Of a stretch of DNA of 64,000 nucleotides, positions 8,674 through 17,380 are shown one piece after another. The translations under genes were made by a program, and so were the position numbers. Below the pieces are notes generated by a model. It made no database searches. It saw only the letters and a list, made by a program, of their open reading frames with translations, and was not told the DNA's origin. Position 1 is the first letter of the stretch. The number at the start of each line of letters is the position of its first letter. The DNA is taken from the NCBI GenBank assembly GCA_036804505.1, contig DAIRSI010000022.1:1-64000 (forward strand). The letters run 5' to 3'. This DNA is from Phocaeicola_A sp036804505 (GTDB taxonomy: Bacteria > Bacteroidota > Bacteroidia > Bacteroidales > Bacteroidaceae).

Positions 8674-9918
8674 ATGAAAGAATTTGTTATAACAGAAGCA
8701 CAGACTGAAACGGCTGTGCTGGTGGGATTGATTACTCCATTACAGGACGAGCGCAAAACGACTGAATATATGGACGAACTTGAGTTTCTGGCAGAAACAG
8801 CCGGAGCCAAGGTCGTGAAGCGTTTTACTCAGAAGGTTGCAGGGCCAAACACCGTTTCCTATGTTGGAAAAGGGAAACTGGAGGAAATAGCGGAGTATAT
8901 CCGCATGGAGGCTGAGGCTGAAAGAGAGGTGGGCATGGCCATTTTCGATGATGAACTTTCGGCACAGCAGCTTCGCAACATCGAAAAGGAACTGAAGGTG
9001 AAGATTCTGGACAGGACTTCCCTTATTCTCGATATTTTCGCCATGCGCGCCCAGACAGCAAATGCCAAGACGCAAGTGGAACTGGCGCAGAATCGATACA
9101 TGCTGCCCAGACTGCAAAGACTGTGGACACACTTGGAACGACAGGGGGGTGGTACAGGTGGTTCCGTTGGACTTAGAGGTCCTGGTGAAACGCAGCTCGA
9201 AATGGACCGCCGTATCATTCTGAACCGTATGGCGCTTCTCAAACAGCGGCTTGCAAATATTGACAAACAAATGAGTACGCAGAGGAAGAACCGCGGAAGG
9301 CTCATCCGAGTGGCTCTGGTGGGCTATACCAATGTGGGTAAGTCAACCTTGATGAACGTGATAGCCAAAACAGAGGTTTTTGCGGAGAACAAGCTTTTTG
9401 CTACGTTGGATACTACTGTACGTAAGGTTATCATAGAAAACTTGCCGTTTCTGTTGGGTGATACGGTAGGTTTCATCCGCAAACTGCCTACGGATTTGGT
9501 GGAGTCCTTCAAATCCACCCTCGATGAGGTGCGTGAAGCAGATTTGCTGGTGCATGTGGTGGATATATCCCATCCTGACTTTGAAGAACAGATTGCTGTG
9601 GTAGAGAAAACTTTAAAAGATCTTGACAGCAGTACCAAACCCTGCATCATGGTTTTCAACAAAATAGACGCTTATAAGTGTGTGGAGAAGGATCCTGACG
9701 ACCTCACTCCCAGAACTAAAGAAAATCTCACACTGGACGAGTTAATGAATACTTGGATGGCAAAACTTAACGAAAACTGCGTATTTATTTCCGCTAAGGA
9801 AAAGATAAACATGGACAAACTAAAAACCATGCTCTATAATAAGGTAAGGGAACTACATGTACAGAAATATCCGTACAATGATTTCCTTTTCCAGAATTAT
9901 GAAGAAGACAGCCTATGA
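8674..9918 (+). CDS. hflX: GTPase HflX
   Basis: A 414-residue HflX-family GTPase, which binds the 50S subunit and splits stalled ribosomes after stress. The N-terminal HflX domain covers about residues 15-200, including YVGKGKLEEI and the glycine-rich linker (GGGTGGSVGLRGPGETQLE). The GTPase domain follows with P-loop GYTNVGKST (about 217-225), DTVGFIRKLP as the G3 region and NKID as G4. Its start codon directly follows the preceding stop, and its stop overlaps the next start by ATGA, so the three genes form a tightly coupled operon. Length is normal for the family. Confidence 0.96.
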   Translation: MKEFVITEAQTETAVLVGLITPLQDERKTTEYMDELEFLAETAGAKVVKRFTQKVAGPNTVSYVGKGKLEEIAEYIRMEAEAEREVGMAIFDDELSAQQLRNIEKELKVKILDRTSLILDIFAMRAQTANAKTQVELAQNRYMLPRLQRLWTHLERQGGGTGGSVGLRGPGETQLEMDRRIILNRMALLKQRLANIDKQMSTQRKNRGRLIRVALVGYTNVGKSTLMNVIAKTEVFAENKLFATLDTTVRKVIIENLPFLLGDTVGFIRKLPTDLVESFKSTLDEVREADLLVHVVDISHPDFEEQIAVVEKTLKDLDSSTKPCIMVFNKIDAYKCVEKDPDDLTPRTKENLTLDELMNTWMAKLNENCVFISAKEKINMDKLKTMLYNKVRELHVQKYPYNDFLFQNYEEDSL

Positions 9919-11852
9919 CCGACTACCGTTTGTTGACAGAATTGGAGATAGACCAGCTTGTGAGTCAAGGCTGCGAAGCCGAGGACTGGACACAAGTGGA
10001 AGTGGTGGATTCTTCTTCCGTGGATTATACGAAGAATTGTGAATTCTCGGGCTATGTCCGTTTGGGAAGTTTCTGCACGGTATTCGAATTGGAAGGTGGA
10101 GTATGCCGCCATTCCGGTGTATTGCATGCCACCTTGCATGATGTCACGGTGGGTAACAACTGCTTCATCGGCCATGTGTCCAATTTCATTTCAAACTATA
10201 CAATCGGTGATGGATCCTATCTTTGCCATATTGATACCATGCTGTCAAATCCAGGTTCCCTTTGCGGAAACGGTTTGAAGATTGCCGTGCTCAATGAGAT
10301 GGGAGGTACTCCCGTGAAAATGTACGACACCCTTTCGGCCCAAGAAGCCTGTCTCATGGCTCTCCATGCGCGCAACAAGACTTTGATAAAGGAATGGGAC
10401 AGCCTCATTGATGCTCATGTGAGAGGTCGGAACGAGGACAGCGGATTTGTAGGTACGGGTGTGAAAATAGTCAATGTAGGTAGAATTGAAGATGTTTATT
10501 TCGGAAATTATTCGGTTTTGGAAGGTACTGCAAGAATGACTAACTGCAGTTTGATGAGTTCCGAGGAATCTCCCGTCAGCATTGGTCACAATGTGATTTG
10601 CGAGGACGTGATTGTGTGTGGCGGAAGCAGTATCCGCGAAAGTGCTATATTGAAAGAATGTTTCGTAGGCCAGGCTTGCCATATAGGCAGTGGGTATTCC
10701 GCTTCTTCTTCATTGGTGTTCTGCAACAGTGAACTCGAGAACGGAGAAGGGTGCGCTCTTTTTGCCGGACCTTTTACCGTGAGTCATCATAAAGCTACTT
10801 TGCTGATTGCCGGCATGTTCTCTTTTTTCAATGCCGGTTCCTGTACCAATCAGAGCAACCATATGTACAAGTTGGGGCCCATGCACTGCGGCTTTCTGCA
10901 GCGAGGCTCCAAAACAGCATCGGGTTCACACATCCTTTGGCCAGCACGTGTGGGAGCATTCACCATGGTTATGGGGAAGCTCGCTACGCATACCGATACT
11001 ACGGATTTCCCTTTTTCTTATCTGATGGGGGAGGGCATGAGTTGCTATCTCTTGCCGGGGGCTAATCTCTGCACCGTGGGGACCTATCGCGATGAGCACA
11101 AATGGCCCAATCGCGACAAGCGAGAAGAAGACGGCAAACTGGATTGGATAAACTTCTCCATGTTGAATCCTTTCACTATCGGACAAGTCCTTAAGGGAGA
11201 AGCGCGGCTGAAGGGTATGCTCGAAGAAGACGGACTCTATGCAGAGAAATATATGTGGCAACAAGCCACCATTAAGAGTTCACATCTTGACAAAGGACTT
11301 TACTATTACGAGATGGCCCTGAATGTATTCGTCGGCAGGGTAATCATGAAGCGTTTGGGCAAGGTCTCTCTTGACGACGCTGAAACTTTGGATGCATTGC
11401 TACAGCCCACTGTTGATGCAGGTAGCGGAGAATGGGATGATTTGGCAGGAATGCTTGTCCCGGCTGATGAGGAGCAGTCCCTATTGCACGATATCGAGGA
11501 AGGGCGTCTTTCATCCGTGGAGGAGGTCAAGGAACGTCTGCAAGGATTGTATGATACCTATGATGCATACGAATGGACTTATCTGCTTCATCTTCTCGCA
11601 TCGCGTTTTCATATTTCCGCTCAGAATCTCACGGTCTCTTGTTTGATATTACTTCTTCAGAAGTATGTCAAGTCACAAGATGCTTGGATGCACTGGGTGT
11701 GCAAAGATGCCCGCAAGGAACTGGAATGGGGTGGTCTCACTCAGGAAGATCTCATGGCTTTTGTGGGCAAGGTGGAAAAGGAGTTGAGCCTCATGAAGTC
11801 AGAATGTGATAAAATTATACAAAGATTGGAGCAATTGAACGAAGATATGTAG
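9915..11852 (+). CDS. DUF4954 family protein with left-handed beta-helix repeats
   Basis: A 645-residue protein matching the Bacteroidetes DUF4954 family in length and style. Residues about 50-370 are rich in hexapeptide-like turns (VGNNCFIGHVSNFISNYTIG, SIGHNVICEDVIVCGGSSI, CHIGSGYSAS) typical of left-handed parallel beta-helix acyl- or nucleotidyl-transferase folds. The C-terminal 270 residues are helical, ending in a likely coiled coil (KVEKELSLMKSECDKIIQRL). No signal peptide is present, so it should be cytoplasmic. It overlaps the hflX stop by four bases and is probably translationally coupled. The catalytic activity, if any, is unknown; a nucleotide-sugar acyltransferase-like role is only suggested by the fold. 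Confidence 0.8.
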   Translation: MTDYRLLTELEIDQLVSQGCEAEDWTQVEVVDSSSVDYTKNCEFSGYVRLGSFCTVFELEGGVCRHSGVLHATLHDVTVGNNCFIGHVSNFISNYTIGDGSYLCHIDTMLSNPGSLCGNGLKIAVLNEMGGTPVKMYDTLSAQEACLMALHARNKTLIKEWDSLIDAHVRGRNEDSGFVGTGVKIVNVGRIEDVYFGNYSVLEGTARMTNCSLMSSEESPVSIGHNVICEDVIVCGGSSIRESAILKECFVGQACHIGSGYSASSSLVFCNSELENGEGCALFAGPFTVSHHKATLLIAGMFSFFNAGSCTNQSNHMYKLGPMHCGFLQRGSKTASGSHILWPARVGAFTMVMGKLATHTDTTDFPFSYLMGEGMSCYLLPGANLCTVGTYRDEHKWPNRDKREEDGKLDWINFSMLNPFTIGQVLKGEARLKGMLEEDGLYAEKYMWQQATIKSSHLDKGLYYYEMALNVFVGRVIMKRLGKVSLDDAETLDALLQPTVDAGSGEWDDLAGMLVPADEEQSLLHDIEEGRLSSVEEVKERLQGLYDTYDAYEWTYLLHLLASRFHISAQNLTVSCLILLLQKYVKSQDAWMHWVCKDARKELEWGGLTQEDLMAFVGKVEKELSLMKSECDKIIQRLEQLNEDM

Positions 11853-11861
11853 ATAGTTTCT

Positions 11862-11869
11862 TATCTTTG
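11862..11869 (+). promoter_or_regulatory. -7 element for the fumarase gene
   Basis: TATCTTTG fits the TAnnTTTG consensus just after the DUF4954 stop, about 44 bp before the fumarase ATG. TTG at 11835-11837 is a poorly spaced -33 candidate. Confidence 0.5.
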
Positions 11870-11913
11870 TACCACTTATTACTAACATAATAACACTTTA
11901 AATAAAATTTGAT

Positions 11914-13560
11914 ATGGCAAATCCGGAATTCAAGTATCAGCCCATGTTTCAATTGGGGAAAGATGATACGGAATACTATTTGTTGACGAAAGATTACGTT
12001 TCTGTCAGCGAATTCGAAGGACATAAGATCCTCAAGATTGAGAAAGAAGGACTCACGAAGATGGCAAATGCCGCTTTCCGTGATGTGTCCTTCCTGTTAC
12101 GTCGTTCTCACAACCTGCAGGTCGCAAAGATTCTGAACGATCCCGAAGCAAGCGAGAATGATAAATATGTGGCTCTCACTTTCCTGCGTAATGCGGAAGT
12201 TTCGGCTAAGGGCCAGTTGCCTCTGTGCCAGGACACCGGTACAGCCATTATCCATGGTGAAAAGGGCCAACAGGTATGGACCGGGTTCTGTGATGAAGAA
12301 GCACTCTCTCTAGGTGTTTATAAAACTTACACAGAAGAGAACCTCCGCTACAGTCAGAATGCTCCGCTTTCCATGTATGAGGAAGTGAATACCAAATGTA
12401 ATCTCCCTGCACAAATTGACGTCGAGGCTACCGAAGGTATGGAGTACCGTTTCCTTTGCGTAACTAAAGGAGGCGGTTCGGCCAACAAGACCTATCTCTA
12501 TCAGGAAACCAAAGCCTTGCTGAACCCCGACAGACTTATCCCTTTTATGATTGAGAAAATGAAATCTCTGGGTACTGCAGCCTGTCCTCCTTATCATATA
12601 GCTTTCGTCATCGGCGGCACATCTGCAGAACGCAATCTGCTCACGGTGAAGTTGGCTTCCACTCACTACTACGACAATCTGCCTACTACCGGCAATGAAA
12701 CCGGACGCGCATTCCGTGATGTAGAGCTCGAAAAGCAAGTGCTGGAAGAGGCCTACAAGATTGGATTAGGTGCACAGTTTGGTGGCAAATATATGGCTCA
12801 TGATGTCCGCATTATCCGTCTGCCCCGCCACGGAGCTTCCTGCCCTGTTGGCTTGGGAGTAAGCTGTTCTGCAGACCGTAACATCAAATGTAAAATCAAC
12901 GCCGACGGTATCTGGATTGAGAAAATGGATGACAAACCGGGAGAACTTATCCCTGAAGCATTGCGTAAGGCAGGCGAAGGTGATGTAGTGAGAATAGACT
13001 TGAATCAACCGATGAAGGATGTTCTGAAAGAACTTACCAAATATCCGGTTGCTACCCGTCTCTCTTTGAATGGAACTATTATTGTTGGCCGCGACATTGC
13101 GCATGCCAAGCTCAAGGAACGTCTCGATAGAGGTGAAGACCTTCCTCAGTACATCAAGGATCACCCAATTTATTATGCCGGCCCTGCAAAAACACCTGCA
13201 GGCATGGCCTGTGGCTCTATGGGCCCAACTACTGCCAACCGTATGGATCCTTATGTGGATTTGTTTCAGAGTCATGGAGGCAGCATGATAATGCTTGCCA
13301 AGGGCAATCGTACTCAAGCGGTGACTGATGCTTGCCAGAAACACGGCGGTTTCTATCTGGGTTCCATCGGTGGCCCTGCAGCGATCCTCGCTCAGAACAA
13401 CATTAAGAGCATCGAATGTCTGGAATATCCGGAACTAGGTATGGAAGCTATCTGGAAAATTGAAGTAGTGGATTTCCCTGCTTTTATTTTGGTAGATGAT
13501 AAAGGCAATGATTTCTTCAAACAATTGAAACCCACTTGCTTGGGTAGCTGCAAAAAGTAA
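11914..13560 (+). CDS. Class I (iron-sulfur) fumarate hydratase
   Basis: A 548-residue class I fumarase, which interconverts fumarate and malate using an oxygen-sensitive [4Fe-4S] cluster. In Bacteroides it serves the reductive branch of the citric acid cycle on the way to succinate. The N-terminal half carries PLCQDTGTA (about 103-111) and FLCVTKGGGSANKTYL; the C-terminal half has VGRDIAHAKLKERLDRGEDLP, GPAKTPAGMACGSMGPTTA and GSIGGPAA, all typical of the single-chain enzyme. Conserved cysteines include those in LCQDTG and SCPVGLG. It has its own promoter and a terminator at 13580, so it is probably monocistronic. Confidence 0.95.
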   Translation: MANPEFKYQPMFQLGKDDTEYYLLTKDYVSVSEFEGHKILKIEKEGLTKMANAAFRDVSFLLRRSHNLQVAKILNDPEASENDKYVALTFLRNAEVSAKGQLPLCQDTGTAIIHGEKGQQVWTGFCDEEALSLGVYKTYTEENLRYSQNAPLSMYEEVNTKCNLPAQIDVEATEGMEYRFLCVTKGGGSANKTYLYQETKALLNPDRLIPFMIEKMKSLGTAACPPYHIAFVIGGTSAERNLLTVKLASTHYYDNLPTTGNETGRAFRDVELEKQVLEEAYKIGLGAQFGGKYMAHDVRIIRLPRHGASCPVGLGVSCSADRNIKCKINADGIWIEKMDDKPGELIPEALRKAGEGDVVRIDLNQPMKDVLKELTKYPVATRLSLNGTIIVGRDIAHAKLKERLDRGEDLPQYIKDHPIYYAGPAKTPAGMACGSMGPTTANRMDPYVDLFQSHGGSMIMLAKGNRTQAVTDACQKHGGFYLGSIGGPAAILAQNNIKSIECLEYPELGMEAIWKIEVVDFPAFILVDDKGNDFFKQLKPTCLGSCKK

Positions 13561-13579
13561 AGCTGAATTGTAAACTTAC

Positions 13580-13624
13580 AAGAATCCGCAAGCGAACTAG
13601 TTTCGTTTGCGGATTCTTTTTTGT
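13580..13624. terminator. Terminator between fumarase and L-serine dehydratase genes
   Basis: A stem of about 17 bp with one G-T pair (AAGAATCCGCAAGCGAA with TTCGTTTGCGGATTCTT) and a short loop, followed by a T-run on the plus strand. It lies between convergent genes and mainly serves fumarase; its T-run touches the serine dehydratase stop codon. Confidence 0.8.
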
Positions 13625-14886
13625 CATTCTTTATTTTTTTTGCTCGAAATTGAGTTCCCCTTTTTCTTTGGCTTCTTCGGTTTTGTCTTGTGGAACTCTT
13701 TGGCAAGGCCGCCTTCGCTGGTTTCCTTGTAGAGGGATGGAAGGTCATGTCCTGTCTTTTTCATTACTTGTACCACCTTGTCGAAAGACACACGATGGAT
13801 GCCGTCGGTAAACATGGCATAGGAGTTGGCATCCATGGCTCGCGCAGCAGCATAGGCGTTACGTTCGATGCAGGGTATTTGAACTAATCCGCATACAGGG
13901 TCACAAGTGAGCCCTAAGTGATGCTCCAGTCCCATTTCTGCGGCATATTCAATTTGTGAGGGGGTACCTCCGAATAATTGGGTAGCGGCTGCCGCAGCCA
14001 TAGCGCATGCAACTCCCACTTCGCCTTGACATCCCACTTCGGCACCTGAGATGGAAGCGTTTTTCTTGACAATGTTGCCGAATAACCCTGCAGTAGCCAA
14101 AGCATGAATAATACGCTGTTCGCTGCACTCATGCCATTTATGGAGATAATACAGTACGGCGGGAAGCACTCCGCAGGCTCCGCAAGTAGGCGCGGTGACT
14201 ATGCGGCCTCCTGAAGCGTTTTCTTCGCTCACTGCCAATGCATAAGCGAAGATGAGACCGCGTGTGCGCATGGAATGCTGATAGCCTTCTGCGCGGACAT
14301 AATAGGATGCTGCCTTGCGGCGAAGTTTCAGAGGCCCGGGAAGAACTTCTTCCTGTTCCAAACCGCGCTCTACGGCTTCACACATCACTTTCCATACTTC
14401 CCTGAAGTAATCCCATATATCAGAGTCCTCGCATTCGTTCACATATTCCCAGTAGTTTTTGCCGCTTTGGTTGCACCAGAGGAGAATTTCGCTGGCATAG
14501 TTCATTTTGTAAATTTCATCGAACTTGAATACCGATGTGCTTTCTTCTTCCAATGCTCCTCCACCTACGCTGTAGACTGTCCACGGGTCGATGGCTGTTC
14601 CTTCGGCATTGATGGTTTTGAACATCATGCCGTTGGGGTGATAAGGAAGAAAAATTTTCGGTTCCCAGATAATCCGCGTAGGATGCGTGGGCCCGAAAGT
14701 ATCTGTGATGGCTTTGTCTGTGAGGTGTCCTTTTCCTGTAGCTGCCAGACTGCCGTAGAGTGTTACTTCGAAACCGGTAGCTTCGGGGTGGCGTTTGAGA
14801 TAGATGGCTGCAGCTTTTTGGGGCCCCATGGTGTGGCTGCTTGAAGGGCCGTAGCCTATGCGATATATTTCCTTTAAGGTAATCAT
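13624..14886 (-). CDS. sdaA: L-serine dehydratase (L-serine ammonia-lyase), single chain
   Basis: A 420-residue iron-sulfur L-serine dehydratase, which deaminates L-serine to pyruvate and ammonia. The N-terminal beta domain has GPSSSHTMGPQKAA (about 12-25). The alpha domain has APTCGACGVLPA, and two more cysteines occur in CDPVCGLVQIPC, consistent with ligands of the [4Fe-4S] cluster. The last 20-25 residues form an unusually basic tail (KPKKPKKKGN, then SSKKNKE) that most family members lack. It is the last gene of frr-rsgA-sdaA, starting 15 bp after rsgA. Its stop lies in the T-tract of the convergent fumarase terminator. Confidence 0.94.
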   Translation of the reverse strand: MITLKEIYRIGYGPSSSHTMGPQKAAAIYLKRHPEATGFEVTLYGSLAATGKGHLTDKAITDTFGPTHPTRIIWEPKIFLPYHPNGMMFKTINAEGTAIDPWTVYSVGGGALEEESTSVFKFDEIYKMNYASEILLWCNQSGKNYWEYVNECEDSDIWDYFREVWKVMCEAVERGLEQEEVLPGPLKLRRKAASYYVRAEGYQHSMRTRGLIFAYALAVSEENASGGRIVTAPTCGACGVLPAVLYYLHKWHECSEQRIIHALATAGLFGNIVKKNASISGAEVGCQGEVGVACAMAAAAATQLFGGTPSQIEYAAEMGLEHHLGLTCDPVCGLVQIPCIERNAYAAARAMDANSYAMFTDGIHRVSFDKVVQVMKKTGHDLPSLYKETSEGGLAKEFHKTKPKKPKKKGNSISSKKNKE

Positions 14887-14901
14887 GATTCAATTGTTTT
14901 T

Positions 14902-15837
14902 TTAATAAGCGCTTCGGTATTTTCCATCTTCCTTGTCCTCCAGCATGTTCAAATAGGAAGAGTAACGGGATTCGCTGATGAAATGTTCTTCTACAGCTTT
15001 TCTTACGGCACAACCCGGCTCGTTGCGGTGAGTGCAGTTATTGAACCGGCAATTTGCCGAGTGCTTGAATATTTCTCTGAAATAGTGTCCTATTTCTTCT
15101 TCCTCCATATCGAAAGTTCCGAAACCTTTGATACCGGGAGTATCAATGATATATCCGCTTCCCGAGGGAAGGGGATACATTTCCGAAAAGGTAGTTGTGT
15201 GTGTACCTTTGTTGTGTGCGGAAGATATTTCGGCTGTCTTCACTTCTATTTCGGGTAGAATGGCATTGATAAGGGTGGATTTCCCCACGCCTGAATTTCC
15301 TGAGAACAGAGTTATCTGCCCTTCCAGACATTCCTTGATGGCTTCCAGTCCTTCATGCTTCTTTGCCGAAATCCGGTAACATGGATAATCTAGTGATTCG
15401 TAGAGCGTGATTACTGCATCCAGATAGCGACTTTCTTCCTCATTGTATCGATCTGTCTTGTTGAAGATGAGTTTTACAGGAACCCTGTAGGCTTCTGCAG
15501 AAGCCAGAAAGCGATCTATGAAGGTAGTGGATGTCTCGGGATAGTTAATCGTAACCACGAGCAAGCATTGGTCAAGATTGGCTGCAATGATTTGCGATTG
15601 CTTGCTAAGGTTGGATGATTTGCGAATGATATAGTTCTTACGGTCCTCTATCTCACTGATAAAGGCTGTTCCTTCGTTGTTCTTGATGATTTGCACAAAA
15701 TCACCTACCGCAACGGGGTTGGTGCTGCGGATCCCTTTCAAACGAAAGTTCCCCTTGATCTTGCATTCTACGGATTCTCCTTCGTCCGTTCTGACAAGAT
15801 ACCAGGAACCGGTGTTCTTAATGACCAGTCCTCGCAC
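14902..15837 (-). CDS. rsgA: Ribosome small-subunit maturation GTPase RsgA
   Basis: A 311-residue circularly permuted GTPase that checks late 30S assembly. It has an N-terminal OB-fold (MRGLVIKNTGSWYLVRTDEG), a permuted GTPase domain with NKTD and then GNSGVGKSTL (about 178-187) and DTPGIKGFG, and a C-terminal zinc module with Cys and His residues (CRFNNCTHRNEPGC). The start is GTG at 15837, two bases after the frr stop; it gives the usual RsgA N-terminus and no in-frame ATG fits better. The close spacing to frr implies coupling. Confidence 0.95.
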   Translation of the reverse strand: MRGLVIKNTGSWYLVRTDEGESVECKIKGNFRLKGIRSTNPVAVGDFVQIIKNNEGTAFISEIEDRKNYIIRKSSNLSKQSQIIAANLDQCLLVVTINYPETSTTFIDRFLASAEAYRVPVKLIFNKTDRYNEEESRYLDAVITLYESLDYPCYRISAKKHEGLEAIKECLEGQITLFSGNSGVGKSTLINAILPEIEVKTAEISSAHNKGTHTTTFSEMYPLPSGSGYIIDTPGIKGFGTFDMEEEEIGHYFREIFKHSANCRFNNCTHRNEPGCAVRKAVEEHFISESRYSSYLNMLEDKEDGKYRSAY

Positions 15838-15839
15838 GG

Positions 15840-16400
15840 TCAGACGGTCATGATTTCTTTATCCTTGAGTACCAGTAGATCATCAATCTTTTTGATGGCC
15901 TTGTCGTGAATCTTCTGAAGTTTCTCTTCAGCGTCTTTTTCAAGATCTTCGGAAAGACCGTTCTTGATGCCTTTCTTCAAGGTCTCCAAAGTTTCGCGAC
16001 GAGCATTGCGGACGCTTACCTTTGCCGTTTCGCTTTCAGCCTTGCATTGTTTGGAAAGCTGTTTGCGTCGTTCTTCCGTTAAAGGAGGAATGCCGATGCG
16101 GATAATTTCGCCGTTGTTTTCGGGCATGATGCCCAAATCGGAATTAATGATGGCCGTTTCAATAACCTTGAACATCGACTTATCCCACGGTTTGATGGCG
16201 ATGGAACGTGCATCAGGTGTGGTTACAGCCGCAACATTATTTATAGGTACCATGCTTCCATAGGAATCTACGCGGATACCGTCGAGAAGGCGGGGATTTG
16301 CTTTTCCTGCCCGAATGTGTGAAAGGGCGTCTTCCAGATACATAATGGCCATTTCCATTTTTTCCTGTGCATCTTTAATACAAGAATCTACGTCTATCAT
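15840..16400 (-). CDS. frr: Ribosome recycling factor
   Basis: A 186-residue RRF, which with EF-G splits post-termination ribosomes. The sequence is typical: HIRAGKANPRLLDGIRVDSYGS near the N-terminus, and RIGIPPLTEERRKQLSKQCK in the hinge to the long helical bundle. It is first in the frr-rsgA-sdaA operon and has its own promoter at 16451-16481 on the minus strand. In many bacteria frr lies directly after pyrH. Here the two have the same strand and order but are separated by the 4-kb plus-strand VTC cassette. Confidence 0.97.
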   Translation of the reverse strand: MIDVDSCIKDAQEKMEMAIMYLEDALSHIRAGKANPRLLDGIRVDSYGSMVPINNVAAVTTPDARSIAIKPWDKSMFKVIETAIINSDLGIMPENNGEIIRIGIPPLTEERRKQLSKQCKAESETAKVSVRNARRETLETLKKGIKNGLSEDLEKDAEEKLQKIHDKAIKKIDDLLVLKDKEIMTV

Positions 16401-16450
16401 ATGCGTTTTTTTATTAAGTTGTTATTCTATATTATCTGTTTTAGATAAAA

Positions 16451-16481
16451 CAAAAATAGATGTTTTTTTCATATCATGCAA
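16451..16481 (-). promoter_or_regulatory. Promoter for frr-rsgA-sdaA
   Basis: On the minus strand TTG (16481-16479), a 20-bp spacer, then TATTTTTG (16458-16451). The start would be near 16446, giving a leader of about 45 nt to the frr ATG. Confidence 0.6.
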
Positions 16482-16513
16482 GACTTTGCCTAATAAATAA
16501 TAGTTTGAGGAAT

Positions 16514-16592
16514 GGGCATTGGGCGTTTACAGATAAAAACAGGGCATTTGTTTAATTTATTTTTTAATTCGTCCTTGTTAAATTTATATTTG
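16514..16592 (+). promoter_or_regulatory. GGGCATT repeats and -7 element before the VTC cassette
   Basis: GGGCATT (16514-16520), GGGCGTT (16521-16527) and GGGCATT (16542-16548) are direct repeats starting 7 and 21 bp apart. TATATTTG at 16585-16592 fits the -7 element, but no good -33 TTTG is seen at the right distance. A weak core with upstream repeats suggests activator dependence; this is inference. The leader to the VTC gene would be about 28 nt. Confidence 0.45.
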
Positions 16593-16625
16593 TAACAAAA
16601 TTAACAATGTATAATTAACAGGTGT

Positions 16626-17378
16626 ATGGGATTGACCACGATTTTAGACAAACTGTCTCCGATTTCATTGGATGAGATGTCATCCATCCGACTCATGAAT
16701 CGGATGGACTACAAGTTCATTGCAACGAGCGAGCAATTGGAGGATCTTCTCATTCATGTTCGTGACTTATATAGAGCACAGGAAGTGGACGGAAACCGCC
16801 TGAGCCCTTATCATACCATCTATCTGGATACACTAGAATATACTATGTATCTAGCTCATCACAACGGTCGTGCCATCCGTGAAAAAATTCGCGTTCGCAC
16901 TTATGTAGATTCCCTTCTCACCTTTTTGGAGGTGAAGAATAAAAACAACAAAGGGCGTACCGACAAGAAAAGAATAAAGGTAGATAGTTACGAAAATATG
17001 AATCAAGATACTGCAAGGACTTTTCTAAAAGAGAGTAGTTGGTTCACTTTGGATGAACTTCGTCCCGTTATAGAGAACCGTTTCAGCAGAATTACTCTTG
17101 TGAATAAGGAGTTGACGGAGCGTCTGACAATCGATACATGTCTTTGTTTTCATAATTTCATAACCGGCAGTGATGTGACATTGCCCGGATTGGTTGTCAT
17201 CGAGCTAAAGCGTGACGGCTTTGCATGGTCGCCCATTAGCGGTGTGTTACATGACATGAGAATCCGCCCGCTGGGCTTTAGCAAGTATTGCATGGGTTCG
17301 GCGCTGACAAATGAAACAATCAAGAGGAATAATTTCAAGCAGAAAATAATTTTAATTAACAAACTGTTAAAACAATAA
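16626..17378 (+). CDS. VTC-domain polyphosphate polymerase-like protein
   Basis: A 250-residue protein of the VTC (vacuolar transporter chaperone, Vtc4 catalytic) domain family, a triphosphate-tunnel-metalloenzyme fold that makes polyphosphate from ATP in yeast. Visible tunnel-strand motifs are NRMDYKF (about 24-30), REKIRVRTY (about 86-94), FLEVKNKNNKGRTDKKR (about 99-115), VIENRF and VVIELK. These supply the alternating Arg/Lys and Glu residues expected in the tunnel. No signal or membrane segment is present, so it is cytoplasmic. The DUF4956 membrane protein starts 2 bp later, an association that suggests a membrane partner. True activity on ATP is not proven by sequence. Confidence 0.88.
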   Translation: MGLTTILDKLSPISLDEMSSIRLMNRMDYKFIATSEQLEDLLIHVRDLYRAQEVDGNRLSPYHTIYLDTLEYTMYLAHHNGRAIREKIRVRTYVDSLLTFLEVKNKNNKGRTDKKRIKVDSYENMNQDTARTFLKESSWFTLDELRPVIENRFSRITLVNKELTERLTIDTCLCFHNFITGSDVTLPGLVVIELKRDGFAWSPISGVLHDMRIRPLGFSKYCMGSALTNETIKRNNFKQKIILINKLLKQ

Positions 17379-17380
17379 AT

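Noticed and set aside
10245..10682. Antisense open frame inside the DUF4954 gene
   Set aside because: Shadow frame; no ribosome-binding site, promoter or family features.
12766..13344. Antisense open frame inside the fumarase gene
   Set aside because: A shadow of a strongly conserved gene; no independent signals.
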